From Saccharibacillus sp. O23 (GTDB taxonomy: Bacteria > Bacillota > Bacilli > Paenibacillales > Paenibacillaceae): a stretch of 64,000 bases of DNA. Made by a program: the position numbers and the translations under genes. Location: positions 62,001-126,000 of the forward strand of contig NZ_NJDE01000004.1 in assembly GCF_002205895.1 (NCBI RefSeq), read 5' to 3'. Under the pieces are notes generated by a model, which saw only the letters and a list, made by a program, of their open reading frames with translations, had not been told where the DNA came from and searched no databases. Shown here in pieces: positions 9,667 to 18,037 of the stretch. Each line of letters starts with the position of its first letter. The stretch's first letter is position 1.

Positions 9667-11289
9667 CTACTCGAACTTCATCGTGTACAGGTCTTTCATG
9701 AAGATCCACGAATCTTTGTTGTCCTGATACCATTGCTTGTACCAGTCTTCGAGCGCTTGGCCGCCGGACGCGTACCACGATTTCTTCACGTCTTCGACGC
9801 CTTGATCGACCGTATAGGCATCTCCGCTGACGATCGCTTTGGCCATCGTGTCGTTCATGTTGTTCCAACCGTCGTTGAAGGTCGTCGTCATCGCTTTATC
9901 GAGCGAAGGACGGAACTTGGCGTGCGTGAAGCCCGGGTGCGGATGTTCCGGATCGAGATACAATTTGTCCATTTCCGCCGAGACCGCCAGCCATTCTTTG
10001 TCGATCGGATCGGTCGAGTTGAGCATGCGGCCGTCCACGCTGTTGCTTTCGAGGATGTATTTCGGCATGAACATGCGGTAATCGTTCAGGTAGCCCATCT
10101 GCGTTTCGTTTTTCTTCTCGTCGATCGGTTTGATGCTGCCGTCGCTTTCTTTGGCGTAATTCTCGCCTTCGATCCCGTTCGTCAGCGTCTCGACCGTCGA
10201 AGGCGTCACCATGAAGTCGATGTATTTCATGACGGCTTCCGGATTCTTAGCGTTGGCGTTCACGGCTCCGGTCATCTGGATCGCCGGATTGAAGTCGGGA
10301 CCGAAACGGCCGAATTCGCTTTCCGGGAACGCCATCGCCGTCACTTTGGCATTCGGATCGGTATTTTTGAGCGTGTCGAAGTTCTTGCTGATCACGCCGC
10401 GATACGCGAGGTAGATGCCCAATTTGCCGCTGGCGAAGTCCTGTTCGGCTTTCTGGCCGTTTTTGTCCGAGAGGAAATCTTTGTCCACGATGCCGCCTTC
10501 GAACAGCTTTTTCTTGAAATCGTACGCCGGCTTGATGCGGTCGAATTGGCGGATCAACTGATCGTCTTGGATGATAAACATCTCGTTCTGGAACATCGCG
10601 TCGATATAGTAGGTCGCGAATTGGCTCAGGTTGATGCCGAACGTGTCTTTGACGCCGTTGCCGTCCGGATCTTGGTTGGCGAACGCGTCGGCTACCGCAT
10701 ACAGTTCGTCCATCGTTTGCGGCACTTGAAGACCCAACTTGTCGAGCCAATCCTGCCGGATAACCATCGCGCCGAGCACTTCCGGTTTGGTCACCATGCC
10801 GATCTCGTACAATTTGCCGTCGGGCTTGGTTCCAAGCGTCTTGAGCGCCGGCACTTTCTCGAGCAGCGCTTTGTATTCGGTACTGTGCTCCGCGATCAGA
10901 TCATCGAGCGGAAGCAGCTGCTTCTGCGACCACAGCGAATTCAAGAAATCCGTATCGTACTCCAGCACGAGATCGGGAGCGTCGCCGGAAGCGAACAGCA
11001 TGCTGTATTTTTGCTGCGACTCGTTGCGGGGAATGGGCACAAATTTGGCGTTGACCGGCCCGTTCTCGTTGATCCATTTGGTCCATCGGTTATCGGCGTA
11101 CGTGCCTTCTTCTTTCGGAATCTGACCCCGGTCGTAGACGGACACGGAGATCGATTCTTTTTTGTTTCCGTTCGCGTCCGCCGCGCCTTCCGTTTTTTCT
11201 TTGCCTCCGCAGCCGCTCAGTACCATCGACAGCGCCGCCACCGCCGCGATTCCGCCCGTCATCGTTTTGCTCCAACGTTTTGCGCTCAT
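9667..11289 (-). CDS. Extracellular sugar-binding lipoprotein of an ABC transporter (LplA/YtcQ type)
   Basis: Predicted 540 aa. The N-terminus has a short basic stretch, a hydrophobic segment and the lipobox LSGC (about residues 24-27), followed by a polar linker, so it is lipid-anchored on the outer face of the membrane. The size and the pattern of an extracellular solute-binding protein family 1-like fold (for example MQKYSMLFASGDAPDLVLEYD-type region, and DPDGNGVKDTFGI) fit binding proteins that serve LplB/YtcP-type permeases. It lies directly after the two permease genes (30-bp spacing) in the same operon. No ATPase gene is present; such systems usually share a common MsmX-type ATPase encoded elsewhere. 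Confidence 0.9.
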   Translation of the reverse strand: MSAKRWSKTMTGGIAAVAALSMVLSGCGGKEKTEGAADANGNKKESISVSVYDRGQIPKEEGTYADNRWTKWINENGPVNAKFVPIPRNESQQKYSMLFASGDAPDLVLEYDTDFLNSLWSQKQLLPLDDLIAEHSTEYKALLEKVPALKTLGTKPDGKLYEIGMVTKPEVLGAMVIRQDWLDKLGLQVPQTMDELYAVADAFANQDPDGNGVKDTFGINLSQFATYYIDAMFQNEMFIIQDDQLIRQFDRIKPAYDFKKKLFEGGIVDKDFLSDKNGQKAEQDFASGKLGIYLAYRGVISKNFDTLKNTDPNAKVTAMAFPESEFGRFGPDFNPAIQMTGAVNANAKNPEAVMKYIDFMVTPSTVETLTNGIEGENYAKESDGSIKPIDEKKNETQMGYLNDYRMFMPKYILESNSVDGRMLNSTDPIDKEWLAVSAEMDKLYLDPEHPHPGFTHAKFRPSLDKAMTTTFNDGWNNMNDTMAKAIVSGDAYTVDQGVEDVKKSWYASGGQALEDWYKQWYQDNKDSWIFMKDLYTMKFE

Positions 11290-11319
11290 TCTTTTTCCCC
11301 TCTCTCTAGACGAATGTGT

Positions 11320-12195
11320 TTACCCTTTGACCGAACCGATCAGCATGCCTTTGACGAAATATTTCTGCAAAAAAGGATACACGACCAGCATCGGGAGAAT
11401 CATGACGATGATCCCGGCGGAACGGATCGACTCGGGCGTCAGCTTGCGGAACGCGTCCGGGTCGAGCATCGCGAGTTCCGACATGAGCGATTGGCTCTGG
11501 ATCATATTTTGCACGAGCACCGACAGATTGAAGCGCTCGGGGTCGTTGATGTAGATCAGGACGTTGAAGAACGAATTCCAATGCGCCACTCCGTAGAAGA
11601 GCGCGATCGTCGCGATGACCGGCACCGACAGCGGCAGCACGATCTGAAGAATGATGCGCCACTCCCCGCTTCCGTCGATTCTCGCCGCGTCTTCCAATTC
11701 TTCGGGAATATTTTCGAAAAAGGACTTCAGCACCAGCAGGTTGTATACGCTTACGAGTCCCGGCAGCCACAGCGCTCCGTAATTGCCGACCAGCCCGAGC
11801 GATTTCGCCAGCAGATAATTCGGGATCAAACCTGCCGTGAACAGCATCGTGAACACGATCGCCAGCGTCATGAAGCGTCTCGCGTAAAAATGTTTGCGGG
11901 ACAGCGGATAGGCCGCGAGGATGGTGAAGACCATGTTCAGCGCCGTTCCGACGAGCGTGATGATCAAGCTGTTCTGAAAAGCGCCGCCGATATTCGTGTC
12001 CTCGATCAGTTTGCTGTAAGCCGTCCATGTGAAGTCGACCGGCCACAATCCCACTTTGCCGAGGGTAATCGCTTCGTTGCCGCTGAGCGACAGCGCCACG
12101 ATATGGATGATCGGCAGCAGGCAGCTCAAAGCGGCCAGCGCCAGAATGAAATAATTGACTCCGTAGAACACTTTCTCGCCGTTGGTCGGCTTCAT
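11320..12195 (-). CDS. Sugar ABC transporter permease (YtcP/LplC type)
   Basis: Predicted 291 aa with six membrane helices. The EAA loop that docks the ATPase reads EELEDAARIDGSGEWRI (about residues 167-183), and the C-terminus ends in the usual QKYFVKGMLIGSVKG. It pairs with the permease at 12227-13195 to form the membrane channel for the binding protein at 9667. GGGGAGA lies ahead of the ATG. The gene begins 31 bp after the preceding permease, consistent with one operon. Confidence 0.92.
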   Translation of the reverse strand: MKPTNGEKVFYGVNYFILALAALSCLLPIIHIVALSLSGNEAITLGKVGLWPVDFTWTAYSKLIEDTNIGGAFQNSLIITLVGTALNMVFTILAAYPLSRKHFYARRFMTLAIVFTMLFTAGLIPNYLLAKSLGLVGNYGALWLPGLVSVYNLLVLKSFFENIPEELEDAARIDGSGEWRIILQIVLPLSVPVIATIALFYGVAHWNSFFNVLIYINDPERFNLSVLVQNMIQSQSLMSELAMLDPDAFRKLTPESIRSAGIIVMILPMLVVYPFLQKYFVKGMLIGSVKG

Positions 12196-12226
12196 GGACG
12201 TTCTCCCCTTTCTTTGCCGCAGCCTG

Positions 12227-13195
12227 TTACCATAATCCGCGTCCCGACCGTCTGGCGATTCCGTTGACGATCAGCACCAACGTCAGCCCGATCAACGATT
12301 CGAAGAGTCCCATCGCCGTCGCGTAGCTGAACTGTCCGGAACCGAGGCCGACCTTGAAGTTCCATGTGCTGATGACTTCCGCTACGTTAATCACGACCGG
12401 ATTCTGAAGGACGTAGACTTGGTCGAAGCCGACATCCATCACGTTGCCGATCCCCAAGATGAACATCAGAATGACCGTCGGCATCAGACCCGGAAGCGTG
12501 ATATGGCGAATCTGCTTCCATTTGCCCGCTCCGTCCATGCCCGCCGCTTCGTAGAGGCTCGGATCGATCGAAGTCAGCGCCGCCAGATAGATGATCGCCG
12601 ACCAGCCTGCCCCTTTCCAGATGCCGGAAGCGACGAAGATGGTAATCCACGAACCTTCTTTGAACAAGAACGGATACGCGCTGCCGGTTAGACGTTCGAG
12701 CAGATTATTGACGAAACCCGTCTCGATCGAGAACATCATCAGCACCAGACCGCCGACGATGACCCAGTTGAGGAAATGCGGAAGATACAACAGCGTCTGC
12801 GCCCAACGTTTGAACCAAGAGCGTCGGACTTCGTTAAGCAGGATCGCCAAGATGACCGGGAAAGGAAATCCGACGAACACCGTCAGCGCGCTCAGCATTA
12901 ACGTATTGCGGATAATGCCGAGCGTATCGGGATTCTGGAACAGATACTTATAGTTGTCGAAGCCCACCCACGGACTTCCGAATATGCCGTCCGCGAAGTT
13001 GTAATCTTTGAAAGCGATCACAAATCCGAACATCGGCACGTACTTGAATAGAATAAAAAAGACGACGATCGGCAGGAACATGACGAGCAGCGGTTTGTTC
13101 ATATTCCATCTTCGGCGTCTGCCGAGGGCGCTTCTCGCTCTCATTCGACTTTCTTTCTCGCTGGCTTTGCGCGCCCTGATATCGAGGCTGCCCAT
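12227..13195 (-). CDS. Sugar ABC transporter permease (LplB type), first gene of operon
   Basis: Predicted 322 aa. An upstream in-frame ATG exists at 13234, but the ATG at 13195 has a perfect GGAGGTGA box 4-5 nt before it and is preferred. A basic N-terminal stretch is followed by six membrane helices; the EAA loop reads SLYEAAGMDGAGKWKQIRHI. C-terminal RRSGRGLW is typical of LplB-like proteins. It opens the operon permease-permease-binding protein-heparinase-mannosidase and has a candidate promoter at 13237-13266. Confidence 0.92.
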   Translation of the reverse strand: MGSLDIRARKASEKESRMRARSALGRRRRWNMNKPLLVMFLPIVVFFILFKYVPMFGFVIAFKDYNFADGIFGSPWVGFDNYKYLFQNPDTLGIIRNTLMLSALTVFVGFPFPVILAILLNEVRRSWFKRWAQTLLYLPHFLNWVIVGGLVLMMFSIETGFVNNLLERLTGSAYPFLFKEGSWITIFVASGIWKGAGWSAIIYLAALTSIDPSLYEAAGMDGAGKWKQIRHITLPGLMPTVILMFILGIGNVMDVGFDQVYVLQNPVVINVAEVISTWNFKVGLGSGQFSYATAMGLFESLIGLTLVLIVNGIARRSGRGLW

Positions 13196-13236
13196 AACGT
13201 CACCTCCGGGTGGATTGGGGAATGCTTTGTGCACTT

Positions 13237-13266
13237 ACTGTAAATGGAAGTCGCGAATTTGGGCAA
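13237..13266 (-). promoter_or_regulatory. Candidate sigma-A promoter of the first glycan operon
   Basis: On the minus strand TTGCCC (13261-13266) and TACAGT (13237-13242) are separated by 18 bp, about 40 bp upstream of the start codon at 13195. The rest of 13267-13387 shows no gene. Confidence 0.45.
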
Positions 13267-13382
13267 TCGTCAGGTTTCGAGCGGGTAACGTTTTTTGCAA
13301 TTGGATACGAAGAAGAGCGAGGAAGCCGGTAACGGCGCGGGGTTCACGTTTTTTGAAGAGGTTTCGAAATTTGCTTTGGTAC

Positions 13383-13430
13383 GTAAAAAGCCTTTAAAAC
13401 CCTGATCGAGGATCAGCATTTTAAAGGCTT
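13383..13430 (-). terminator. Rho-independent terminator for the 13446-13964 gene
   Basis: Perfect 12-bp arms AAGCCTTTAAAA (13388-13399) and TTTTAAAGGCTT (13419-13430) enclose an inner CTGATC/GATCAG stem. On the minus strand the hairpin ends in a T run. It insulates the small-gene island from the glycan operon. Confidence 0.85.
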
Positions 13431-13445
13431 GGGTTGGTCAAGGTA

Positions 13446-13964
13446 CTACCTTTTGAATCGCAAACGCAAGTCTAATCTGTCGCTTTTTGTGGCGGGTCGA
13501 ATGGTTTGTATATTGGCTTGTAATTCCCTTCCGTCCCAATACTCCAAATCCCCGCATTGGATACATTCCAGAGCAAGCTCTTCCCGATCTTGATCTTCGG
13601 TTCGGATGACCACATATCTCATCTCGTCCACGTCACAATGTGCGCATTGCTGCCGCTTCGTCGGAAACATTTCCCACAGATCATCGCTCACCAGCATAAG
13701 AAAAGTGTCCAATTTCATTCTTTTGATCCCCGACTCTTCTATGCCTTTCCAATTAGCCAAAGTCGAATATCCGCAGGATCGAACTTCATATTCCGCAGGA
13801 TCGGTAGCCAGCAGAGCATCCAGTCTATGTCGTTTTAAAAGATCGTCGGAAAAATAATAAGTGTTTCGATTCAGCCAAGCTACAATGTTTTTGAAATAAG
13901 TTTCGTCTTTGCAGTCATGCAAATTGACGATTTCGATAAAACTTGTCCATAGGTTTAGGTTCAT
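13446..13964 (-). CDS. Hypothetical protein with paired CxxC motifs
   Basis: Predicted 172 aa, soluble, family not recognised. Residues ~108-140 contain CAHC and CIQC about 25 residues apart, a spacing suited to a zinc ribbon. An N-terminal helical region (SFIEIVNLHDCKDETYFKNIVAWLNRN) precedes it. The gene begins the AT-rich island of small genes read on the minus strand. Position and composition fit an immunity or accessory protein, but nothing in the sequence proves it. Confidence 0.6.
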   Translation of the reverse strand: MNLNLWTSFIEIVNLHDCKDETYFKNIVAWLNRNTYYFSDDLLKRHRLDALLATDPAEYEVRSCGYSTLANWKGIEESGIKRMKLDTFLMLVSDDLWEMFPTKRQQCAHCDVDEMRYVVIRTEDQDREELALECIQCGDLEYWDGRELQANIQTIRPATKSDRLDLRLRFKR

Positions 13965-13982
13965 GCAGCCTCCCTTTTTATT

Positions 13983-14324
13983 TTAAATCCCTACGATGAA
14001 AGCAAGATCGATTCGAAAAATGTGCTGTATAAAAGCGAAAATAAATAGGATCGCAAATGAAATTAAAATATATTTGATCATTTTACAGCCAGCTATAAGA
14101 AAATGTACGCCCTCTTCTGCAATATAATAAATTCCATTTCCCGCCACCAGCATTACAAAAATCGCTACGATTTTAACAGGAATCCAGTAATACCACTCCG
14201 GGAACCCGGTTCCGTACCAAGAGATCAGAAGACCGATTAAGTAAGTCACGCTGTAATATCTTAACCTTTTTATAGGGTTCACTCCCAAAGACTCTTTTGT
14301 TCCGACTTTTGTTGACGACAACAC
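13983..14324 (-). CDS. Small hypothetical membrane protein
   Basis: Predicted 113 aa with three probable membrane helices (about residues 27-42, 48-68, 84-105) after a short basic N-terminus. No family is recognised. It lies between two unrelated small genes with gaps of 18 bp and 5 bp, so it is probably co-transcribed with them. Base composition is AT-rich like the rest of the island. Confidence 0.55.
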   Translation of the reverse strand: MLSSTKVGTKESLGVNPIKRLRYYSVTYLIGLLISWYGTGFPEWYYWIPVKIVAIFVMLVAGNGIYYIAEEGVHFLIAGCKMIKYILISFAILFIFAFIQHIFRIDLAFIVGI

Positions 14325-14329
14325 GCATT

Positions 14330-14656
14330 CTAACTAGAAAAATACGATTGCACTTGCTCATCCGAACTTGGAACGAACTGTTTGAAAACTCCTTCTTTTT
14401 GCAGTTTTTTTAATGTGAAAAGGATATTTTCAATACTGGCTTCCTCTACAAAGATCAAATTCGGATCGGGCGTATAGAACCCGGAATATTCTAATTCGGT
14501 ATCAAAATCTTGTTGTAACCTTAAGATCGTATACGCATTGATTTGATACCATTGGTCGTTTTGAACCAAAAATATATCGCCTCTATAGCCTTTGCTTGTC
14601 GCTTCGAAATCTTTTCTCAAGGTATTATAAGCAAATTTAATATGTAAAGAGGTCAT
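14330..14656 (-). CDS. Hypothetical small soluble protein
   Basis: Predicted 108 aa, acidic C-terminal half, no signal or membrane segment. AAGGAG precedes the ATG with good spacing. The beta-strand-like N-terminal half (HIKFAYNTLRK, GDIFLVQNDQWYQI) is followed by a helical tail. Family not recognised; size and setting resemble small immunity proteins. Confidence 0.55.
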   Translation of the reverse strand: MTSLHIKFAYNTLRKDFEATSKGYRGDIFLVQNDQWYQINAYTILRLQQDFDTELEYSGFYTPDPNLIFVEEASIENILFTLKKLQKEGVFKQFVPSSDEQVQSYFSS

Positions 14657-14691
14657 CGTTGGGTCTCCTTTTTATAAGTAATTCACATATG

Positions 14692-14859
14692 TTAAAGCGA
14701 CTTGCCGAATTTGATTTTATTTTTTAACAAGAAAGAAATCCAGTTGCAGTTGCATTTCCGTTCGGCTTTTTTGACCTCTTGCAGAAGATAATAGGTGTTA
14801 GCCCCATCTGCTTCTTCTTTTCCCGATTCAAATTCAGGCTTAATTGAAAAATTGAAATC
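14692..14859 (-). pseudogene. C-terminal fragment of a lost small protein
   Basis: Between two genes the minus strand stays open for about 55 codons, ending at 14692-14694. It reads like a real protein tail (for example ANTYYLLQEVKKAERK, then CNC and WISFLLKNKIKFGK), but an in-frame stop lies just upstream and there is no start codon. It is probably the end of a gene truncated by deletion. No family is recognised. Confidence 0.35.
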
Positions 14860-14876
14860 TCAAAGATCTTCCCCTA

Positions 14877-15434
14877 TTACGCAGACACTTTAGTCAGCCA
14901 AAAAAGATCGCCGTCATGGTTCAATACAAATTTTCCTTGGTCGAGTCGCAGAATAGTATTCCCGTCACCGAAATACATGTATCGATAGCGATCATCTTTA
15001 AAAACGCTAATTTGTATGACTTTATCTACGTCTAAATGATTATTTATTGTGCTTTTCTCAAGCCAATCTTTGCCTGTGGAAAAATCCGACTCGTTAGAAC
15101 CTGTAATTTGATAAAAGATAGGCCCGACTGGATCTTGATCTCCGAATTTCATCGAATCCGCTTCATAAATCACCTTTGCGCCAAGAAGGTTTTTGACGTC
15201 TTCTTCGCCGTTTCTTGATCCTCCGACTCCGTAGGCATAAACCTTTTCTATCTTCCAAGTACCTAGCAATTCTTGTACGATTTCAGAAGTTTCTTCACGT
15301 GCTTCTCCGCTTGCGTTGGCTGTATGTTCAATAATGTCTGAGGCATTCAAATTATTTACTTGCGATTCTTGTGTACAGGCAGTCATCAAAACGATGCAGC
15401 TTATAAAAAAAATAGTTATTAATTTTTTTGGCAT
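14877..15434 (-). CDS. Hypothetical lipoprotein with lipocalin-like start
   Basis: Predicted 185 aa. ATG at 15434 has AGGAGA 8 nt upstream; an in-frame TTG at 15440 is too close to that box. The N-terminus carries a hydrophobic segment and lipobox LMTAC (Cys near residue 20), so the protein is probably lipid-anchored outside the cell. After a linker, LLGTWKIEKVYAYG resembles the first strand of small lipocalin-like folds. Function unknown. Confidence 0.65.
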   Translation of the reverse strand: MPKKLITIFFISCIVLMTACTQESQVNNLNASDIIEHTANASGEAREETSEIVQELLGTWKIEKVYAYGVGGSRNGEEDVKNLLGAKVIYEADSMKFGDQDPVGPIFYQITGSNESDFSTGKDWLEKSTINNHLDVDKVIQISVFKDDRYRYMYFGDGNTILRLDQGKFVLNHDGDLFWLTKVSA

Positions 15435-15499
15435 AAGCAAGTTCTCCTAGTTACAAATAAAAGCATAATCATAATACTGCATAATAATTCCACCATTTA

Positions 15500-15769
15500 T
15501 TAGATCTGATTATTCTCCGGAAGCTCTTCTTTTTCGGGTGCTCTGACATGGCTCAGAACGCTGGCTTTACAAGCTCCGAACTTTTGATGATTTTCTCTGG
15601 CTTCTTTTAGTGACACATGATTCGCCCCGATATTTCGATCCGGATACTTATGAGCCACAAAGTCATACTGCCAAAAACATACTTCGCAAATCTCCACGAT
15701 CACTTCATCGTCGCTTTCAATGGTGAAGTAGCCGCAGCAGGGACAAGCCATTCGTTCAGCATTCAACAT
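15500..15769 (-). CDS. CPCC-family cysteine-rich protein
   Basis: Predicted 89 aa. Residues 9-12 are CPCC, followed by GYFTI and then CEVCFWQYD (about 28-36), the pattern of the cysteine-rich CPCC family, which is expected to bind a metal. HVSLKEARENHQKFGAC near 51-67 is also typical. Genes of this family are often found near polymorphic toxin loci, which fits this island, but the function is not established. Confidence 0.8.
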   Translation of the reverse strand: MLNAERMACPCCGYFTIESDDEVIVEICEVCFWQYDFVAHKYPDRNIGANHVSLKEARENHQKFGACKASVLSHVRAPEKEELPENNQI

Positions 15770-15866
15770 TCTGACTCATTCTCCTTCCAAAACAGCCGCA
15801 TAGAGTACTTGCTCTTATGCGGCATTAATCCTACTTTTAACGTATGCCGCGACTTCCCTCATTAAC

Positions 15867-16109
15867 TTATGTAGATCGGGAGCAGCCATTTTTTTGGAGA
15901 TAGGTGCACCTTCGTTGATAGTCTTTCATTTTCCGTTGTTCATTTCCCATCCTCCTTATAAGAGGATAAGAGCAAATCCGGTAATCTGGGTTATGGGGCG
16001 AGACAAAAATATCCAAACAATACTCTTTGTTTATGGCTTCGAATTCTACCCTTTCGGTGTCTTCAAATTCATAAGGAAGTAGATTTAGTTGAATTTTTGT
16101 TCTACGCAA
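15867..16109 (-). pseudogene. Small open frame fused to a dispersed repeat; probably a gene remnant
   Basis: The frame runs 80 codons, but its first ~15 codons come from the dispersed repeat at 16049-16150. The middle part (EYCLDIFVSPHNPDYRICSY) looks protein-like. No convincing ribosome binding site precedes the ATG. The likely reading is that a repeat insertion replaced the true start of a small gene. No family is recognised. Confidence 0.3.
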
Positions 16110-16150
16110 GAAACTTTTTCGAAGGCGTGCCGGGGTTGGAGTACGTCAAT
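16049..16150. repeat. Truncated copy of the MITE-like dispersed repeat
   Basis: This block aligns with the left half of the complete copy at 45957-46115: a GTGT-n-n-(T/G)CAAA-like end, then AGATTTAG, GAATTTT, GTTCT and the identical run CGAAGGCGTGCCGGGG (16119-16134 here, 46023-46038 there). The right half with its terminal repeat is missing. Confidence 0.55.
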
Positions 16151-16203
16151 GAAGTAGAGAAAAACCACAACACAGAGATTGATCGCATTGTGATTGATAA
16201 AAT

Positions 16204-16830
16204 TTAATTTAAGCGGCTGGATGTACCTGATAAGATCTCTATTCTAAATCTTTCTTCAGGTATGCCAAGCTCTTTTGTAGTATACAGGATGTATTGCGCT
16301 TTAGTATTCGTAGGTTCAAGCATAATCCAATGATTAAACCTTTTTACTCCAAGTCCAACAATTTCGCTTGTTTGAATATCAACAGGAATATACCTTTCCT
16401 CTCCTGTACCAATATCTTTTAAGTACAACATCGCAGAACTATTTCTTTGAAATAAATTAATTAAATCAATCCGATATTCAAACTTATTATCTGCAGTAAC
16501 TTGGATTGAGTCACTTTTGATTTTTTCCTTATCCCAACCATATGTGCTTACACTTTGCATCAGGGAGGTGGATAGTATTAAAGATATTAACAATCCAATA
16601 AAAACTACAGCATACTGTCCTCCACTTGTAACATTCCATCCTTTAATAAGAATTATAGTAAATACTCCAACTAAAAAAAGCACAGGAACAGCCAAACTCC
16701 AAAATACCGATGTTCCAATGATATCCATTCCTCGTTGAAAATATGCTGTTGAACCTAGAAGAAACCACAAAAAGGATGAAGCGCTAAACAATAAAACTAT
16801 TATGATTAGAAGCCGTAGCCATAGATGCAT
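16204..16830 (-). CDS. Hypothetical membrane protein, possible immunity partner of a broken toxin
   Basis: Predicted 208 aa. Three membrane helices (about residues 5-26, 38-63, 73-93) are followed by a soluble C-terminal domain rich in beta strands (roughly 105-208). GGAGGT stands 5 nt before the ATG. It begins only 17 bp after the stop codon of the toxin-like fragment at 16848-17006, the spacing seen for toxin-immunity pairs. Family not recognised; the immunity role is inference from position. Confidence 0.6.
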   Translation of the reverse strand: MHLWLRLLIIIVLLFSASSFLWFLLGSTAYFQRGMDIIGTSVFWSLAVPVLFLVGVFTIILIKGWNVTSGGQYAVVFIGLLISLILSTSLMQSVSTYGWDKEKIKSDSIQVTADNKFEYRIDLINLFQRNSSAMLYLKDIGTGEERYIPVDIQTSEIVGLGVKRFNHWIMLEPTNTKAQYILYTTKELGIPEERFRIEILSGTSSRLN

Positions 16831-16847
16831 AGTGACCTCCTCAGCTG

Positions 16848-17006
16848 TTAATTGAATTTCAAGATCGGTTCAATATATTTTTCCCAAATCTTCTTCTCAC
16901 TGTGTATAGTAGAGTGGGCTTGAATTTTGGTTCCTGTCTCTCCATCTTTTGCACGTACATTATCTGCGCCTTTAAATTTCCTTGTAAATGCAGATCCAGC
17001 CCACCA
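16848..17006 (-). pseudogene. C-terminal remnant of a polymorphic-toxin-like protein
   Basis: The minus strand is open for 52 codons ending at 16848. The encoded end (KFKGADNVRAKDGETGTKI, then QAHSTIHSEKKIWEKYI) has the look of a secreted toxin C-terminal domain. An in-frame TGA at 17007-17009 precedes it and no start codon is available. A 19-codon frame upstream (17018-17077) is perhaps another scrap. The rest of 17007-17188 shows no gene. The toxin assignment rests on style of sequence and position, not on a named family. Confidence 0.4.
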
Positions 17007-17188
17007 TCAACTTCCTCCTAATTCGCACTGTGCTTAAAAGAAGCAAATTCTTTTTCCAAACTCTCAAGCTTCTTCATCCCCTTTTTTTCTAAAATGTAGG
17101 ATATTTACGCAAAAAGCATAACCGAGTTAGCAAAAAATATAAAAACAAATTATTCCATTTATCGACCGAAAAAGAATTTTAACCAAAA

Positions 17189-17220
17189 TAAAAAACCTTG
17201 AGAAATTTCATTCCCAAGGC
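17189..17220 (-). terminator. Rho-independent terminator of the RNA ligase gene
   Basis: On the minus strand CCTTG/CAAGG arms (17196-17200, 17215-17219) plus weaker inner pairs are followed by a run of six T. It lies just after the stop codon at 17241. Confidence 0.6.
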
Positions 17221-17240
17221 CTCCTATTTGCTAATTACTT

Positions 17241-18017
17241 TTATTTCCGAAACGTCCGCTCGTAGTCTTCGAAACGAATCTTCCGAATAAACTTGCGATC
17301 CGCCGTTCTGACCACGATCCCTTCGGCGCGGCCGGCGGAGTCGATGCCCACCTGCGTCGTCTCGAACTTTTTCAGATAAGCGAACGTATCTTCGAGCGAA
17401 GTCGGGAAATCGGCGCCGTGCACGGTTTCCAGTAGAGGTGCGGCTTGCAAGCCCAAGCGTTCGAATAGGGCTTGCTTAGCTTCATCCGCATAAAAAGGCT
17501 GGTTCCCGTGTTCGCGCCACTCGGCTATTTTCTCCGGCGGCAAACTTAAGAGTTCCTCCAACGTTTGCGCATCCAGCGTAAACAGATCGAAGGCCCGATA
17601 GCTCTGCGTTTTGCGATCCGAATAATTTTTCGACGCTTTCGTTTTGCCGCCGTACGATTCTTGGTAGATCACGGCCAGCGCCCAATCCTCGTCCGCCAAG
17701 CAGCTTGTGGTCAATTGCTCGGCTAACGGTTTCAGAAATTCCGCGATATTGCCGTACGGATTGCCGATTCGATCGCCTTTGGCGTATAACAACTCTTCTC
17801 TGGAGCCGATCAGATAATCGATGTCGCCGTCAGAGGTACGGAGCAGGATGATTCGCGAGTTTTCTCCGTCCACCTTCTCGTATACATACGCCTGAGCGGA
17901 CTCCGAGAATCCTTGCCCTTCCGTCAACGCGTCGTTCAGACGCCCGCGTTCGCCGAGTTCATGATACGTGAGAATGCTGGGGTATTTGGTGAGAGAATTG
18001 ATCTTTTTGAGGTCCAT
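17241..18017 (-). CDS. RNA ligase family protein (nucleotidyltransferase superfamily)
   Basis: Predicted 258 aa. ATG at 18017 is preceded by AAGGAG; the frame extends upstream without a better start. Motif I is EKVDGEN with the probable AMP-accepting Lys48. GSREELL (71-77) fits motif Ia, YRAFDLF (140-146) motif III, AEGIVVR (231-237) motif IV and RKIRFEDYER (245-254) motif V. The order and spacing fit T4 Rnl2-like RNA ligases, which seal RNA ends using ATP. No clamp or repair partner (kinase, phosphatase, Hen1) is nearby, so its RNA target cannot be inferred. It may be co-transcribed with the broken gene upstream (20-bp gap). Confidence 0.8.
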   Translation of the reverse strand: MDLKKINSLTKYPSILTYHELGERGRLNDALTEGQGFSESAQAYVYEKVDGENSRIILLRTSDGDIDYLIGSREELLYAKGDRIGNPYGNIAEFLKPLAEQLTTSCLADEDWALAVIYQESYGGKTKASKNYSDRKTQSYRAFDLFTLDAQTLEELLSLPPEKIAEWREHGNQPFYADEAKQALFERLGLQAAPLLETVHGADFPTSLEDTFAYLKKFETTQVGIDSAGRAEGIVVRTADRKFIRKIRFEDYERTFRK

Positions 18018-18037
18018 GAACAAAGCTCCTTTTTCGT

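Noticed and set aside
9382-12267. 961-codon open frame on the plus strand
   Set aside because: It is antisense to the binding protein and permease genes and shows no domain or ribosome binding site.
16070-16207. Plus-strand frame ending in VEKNHNTEIDRIVIDKI
   Set aside because: It looks protein-like, but its first half is the dispersed repeat, whose other copy gives a similar translation. It has no start signal.
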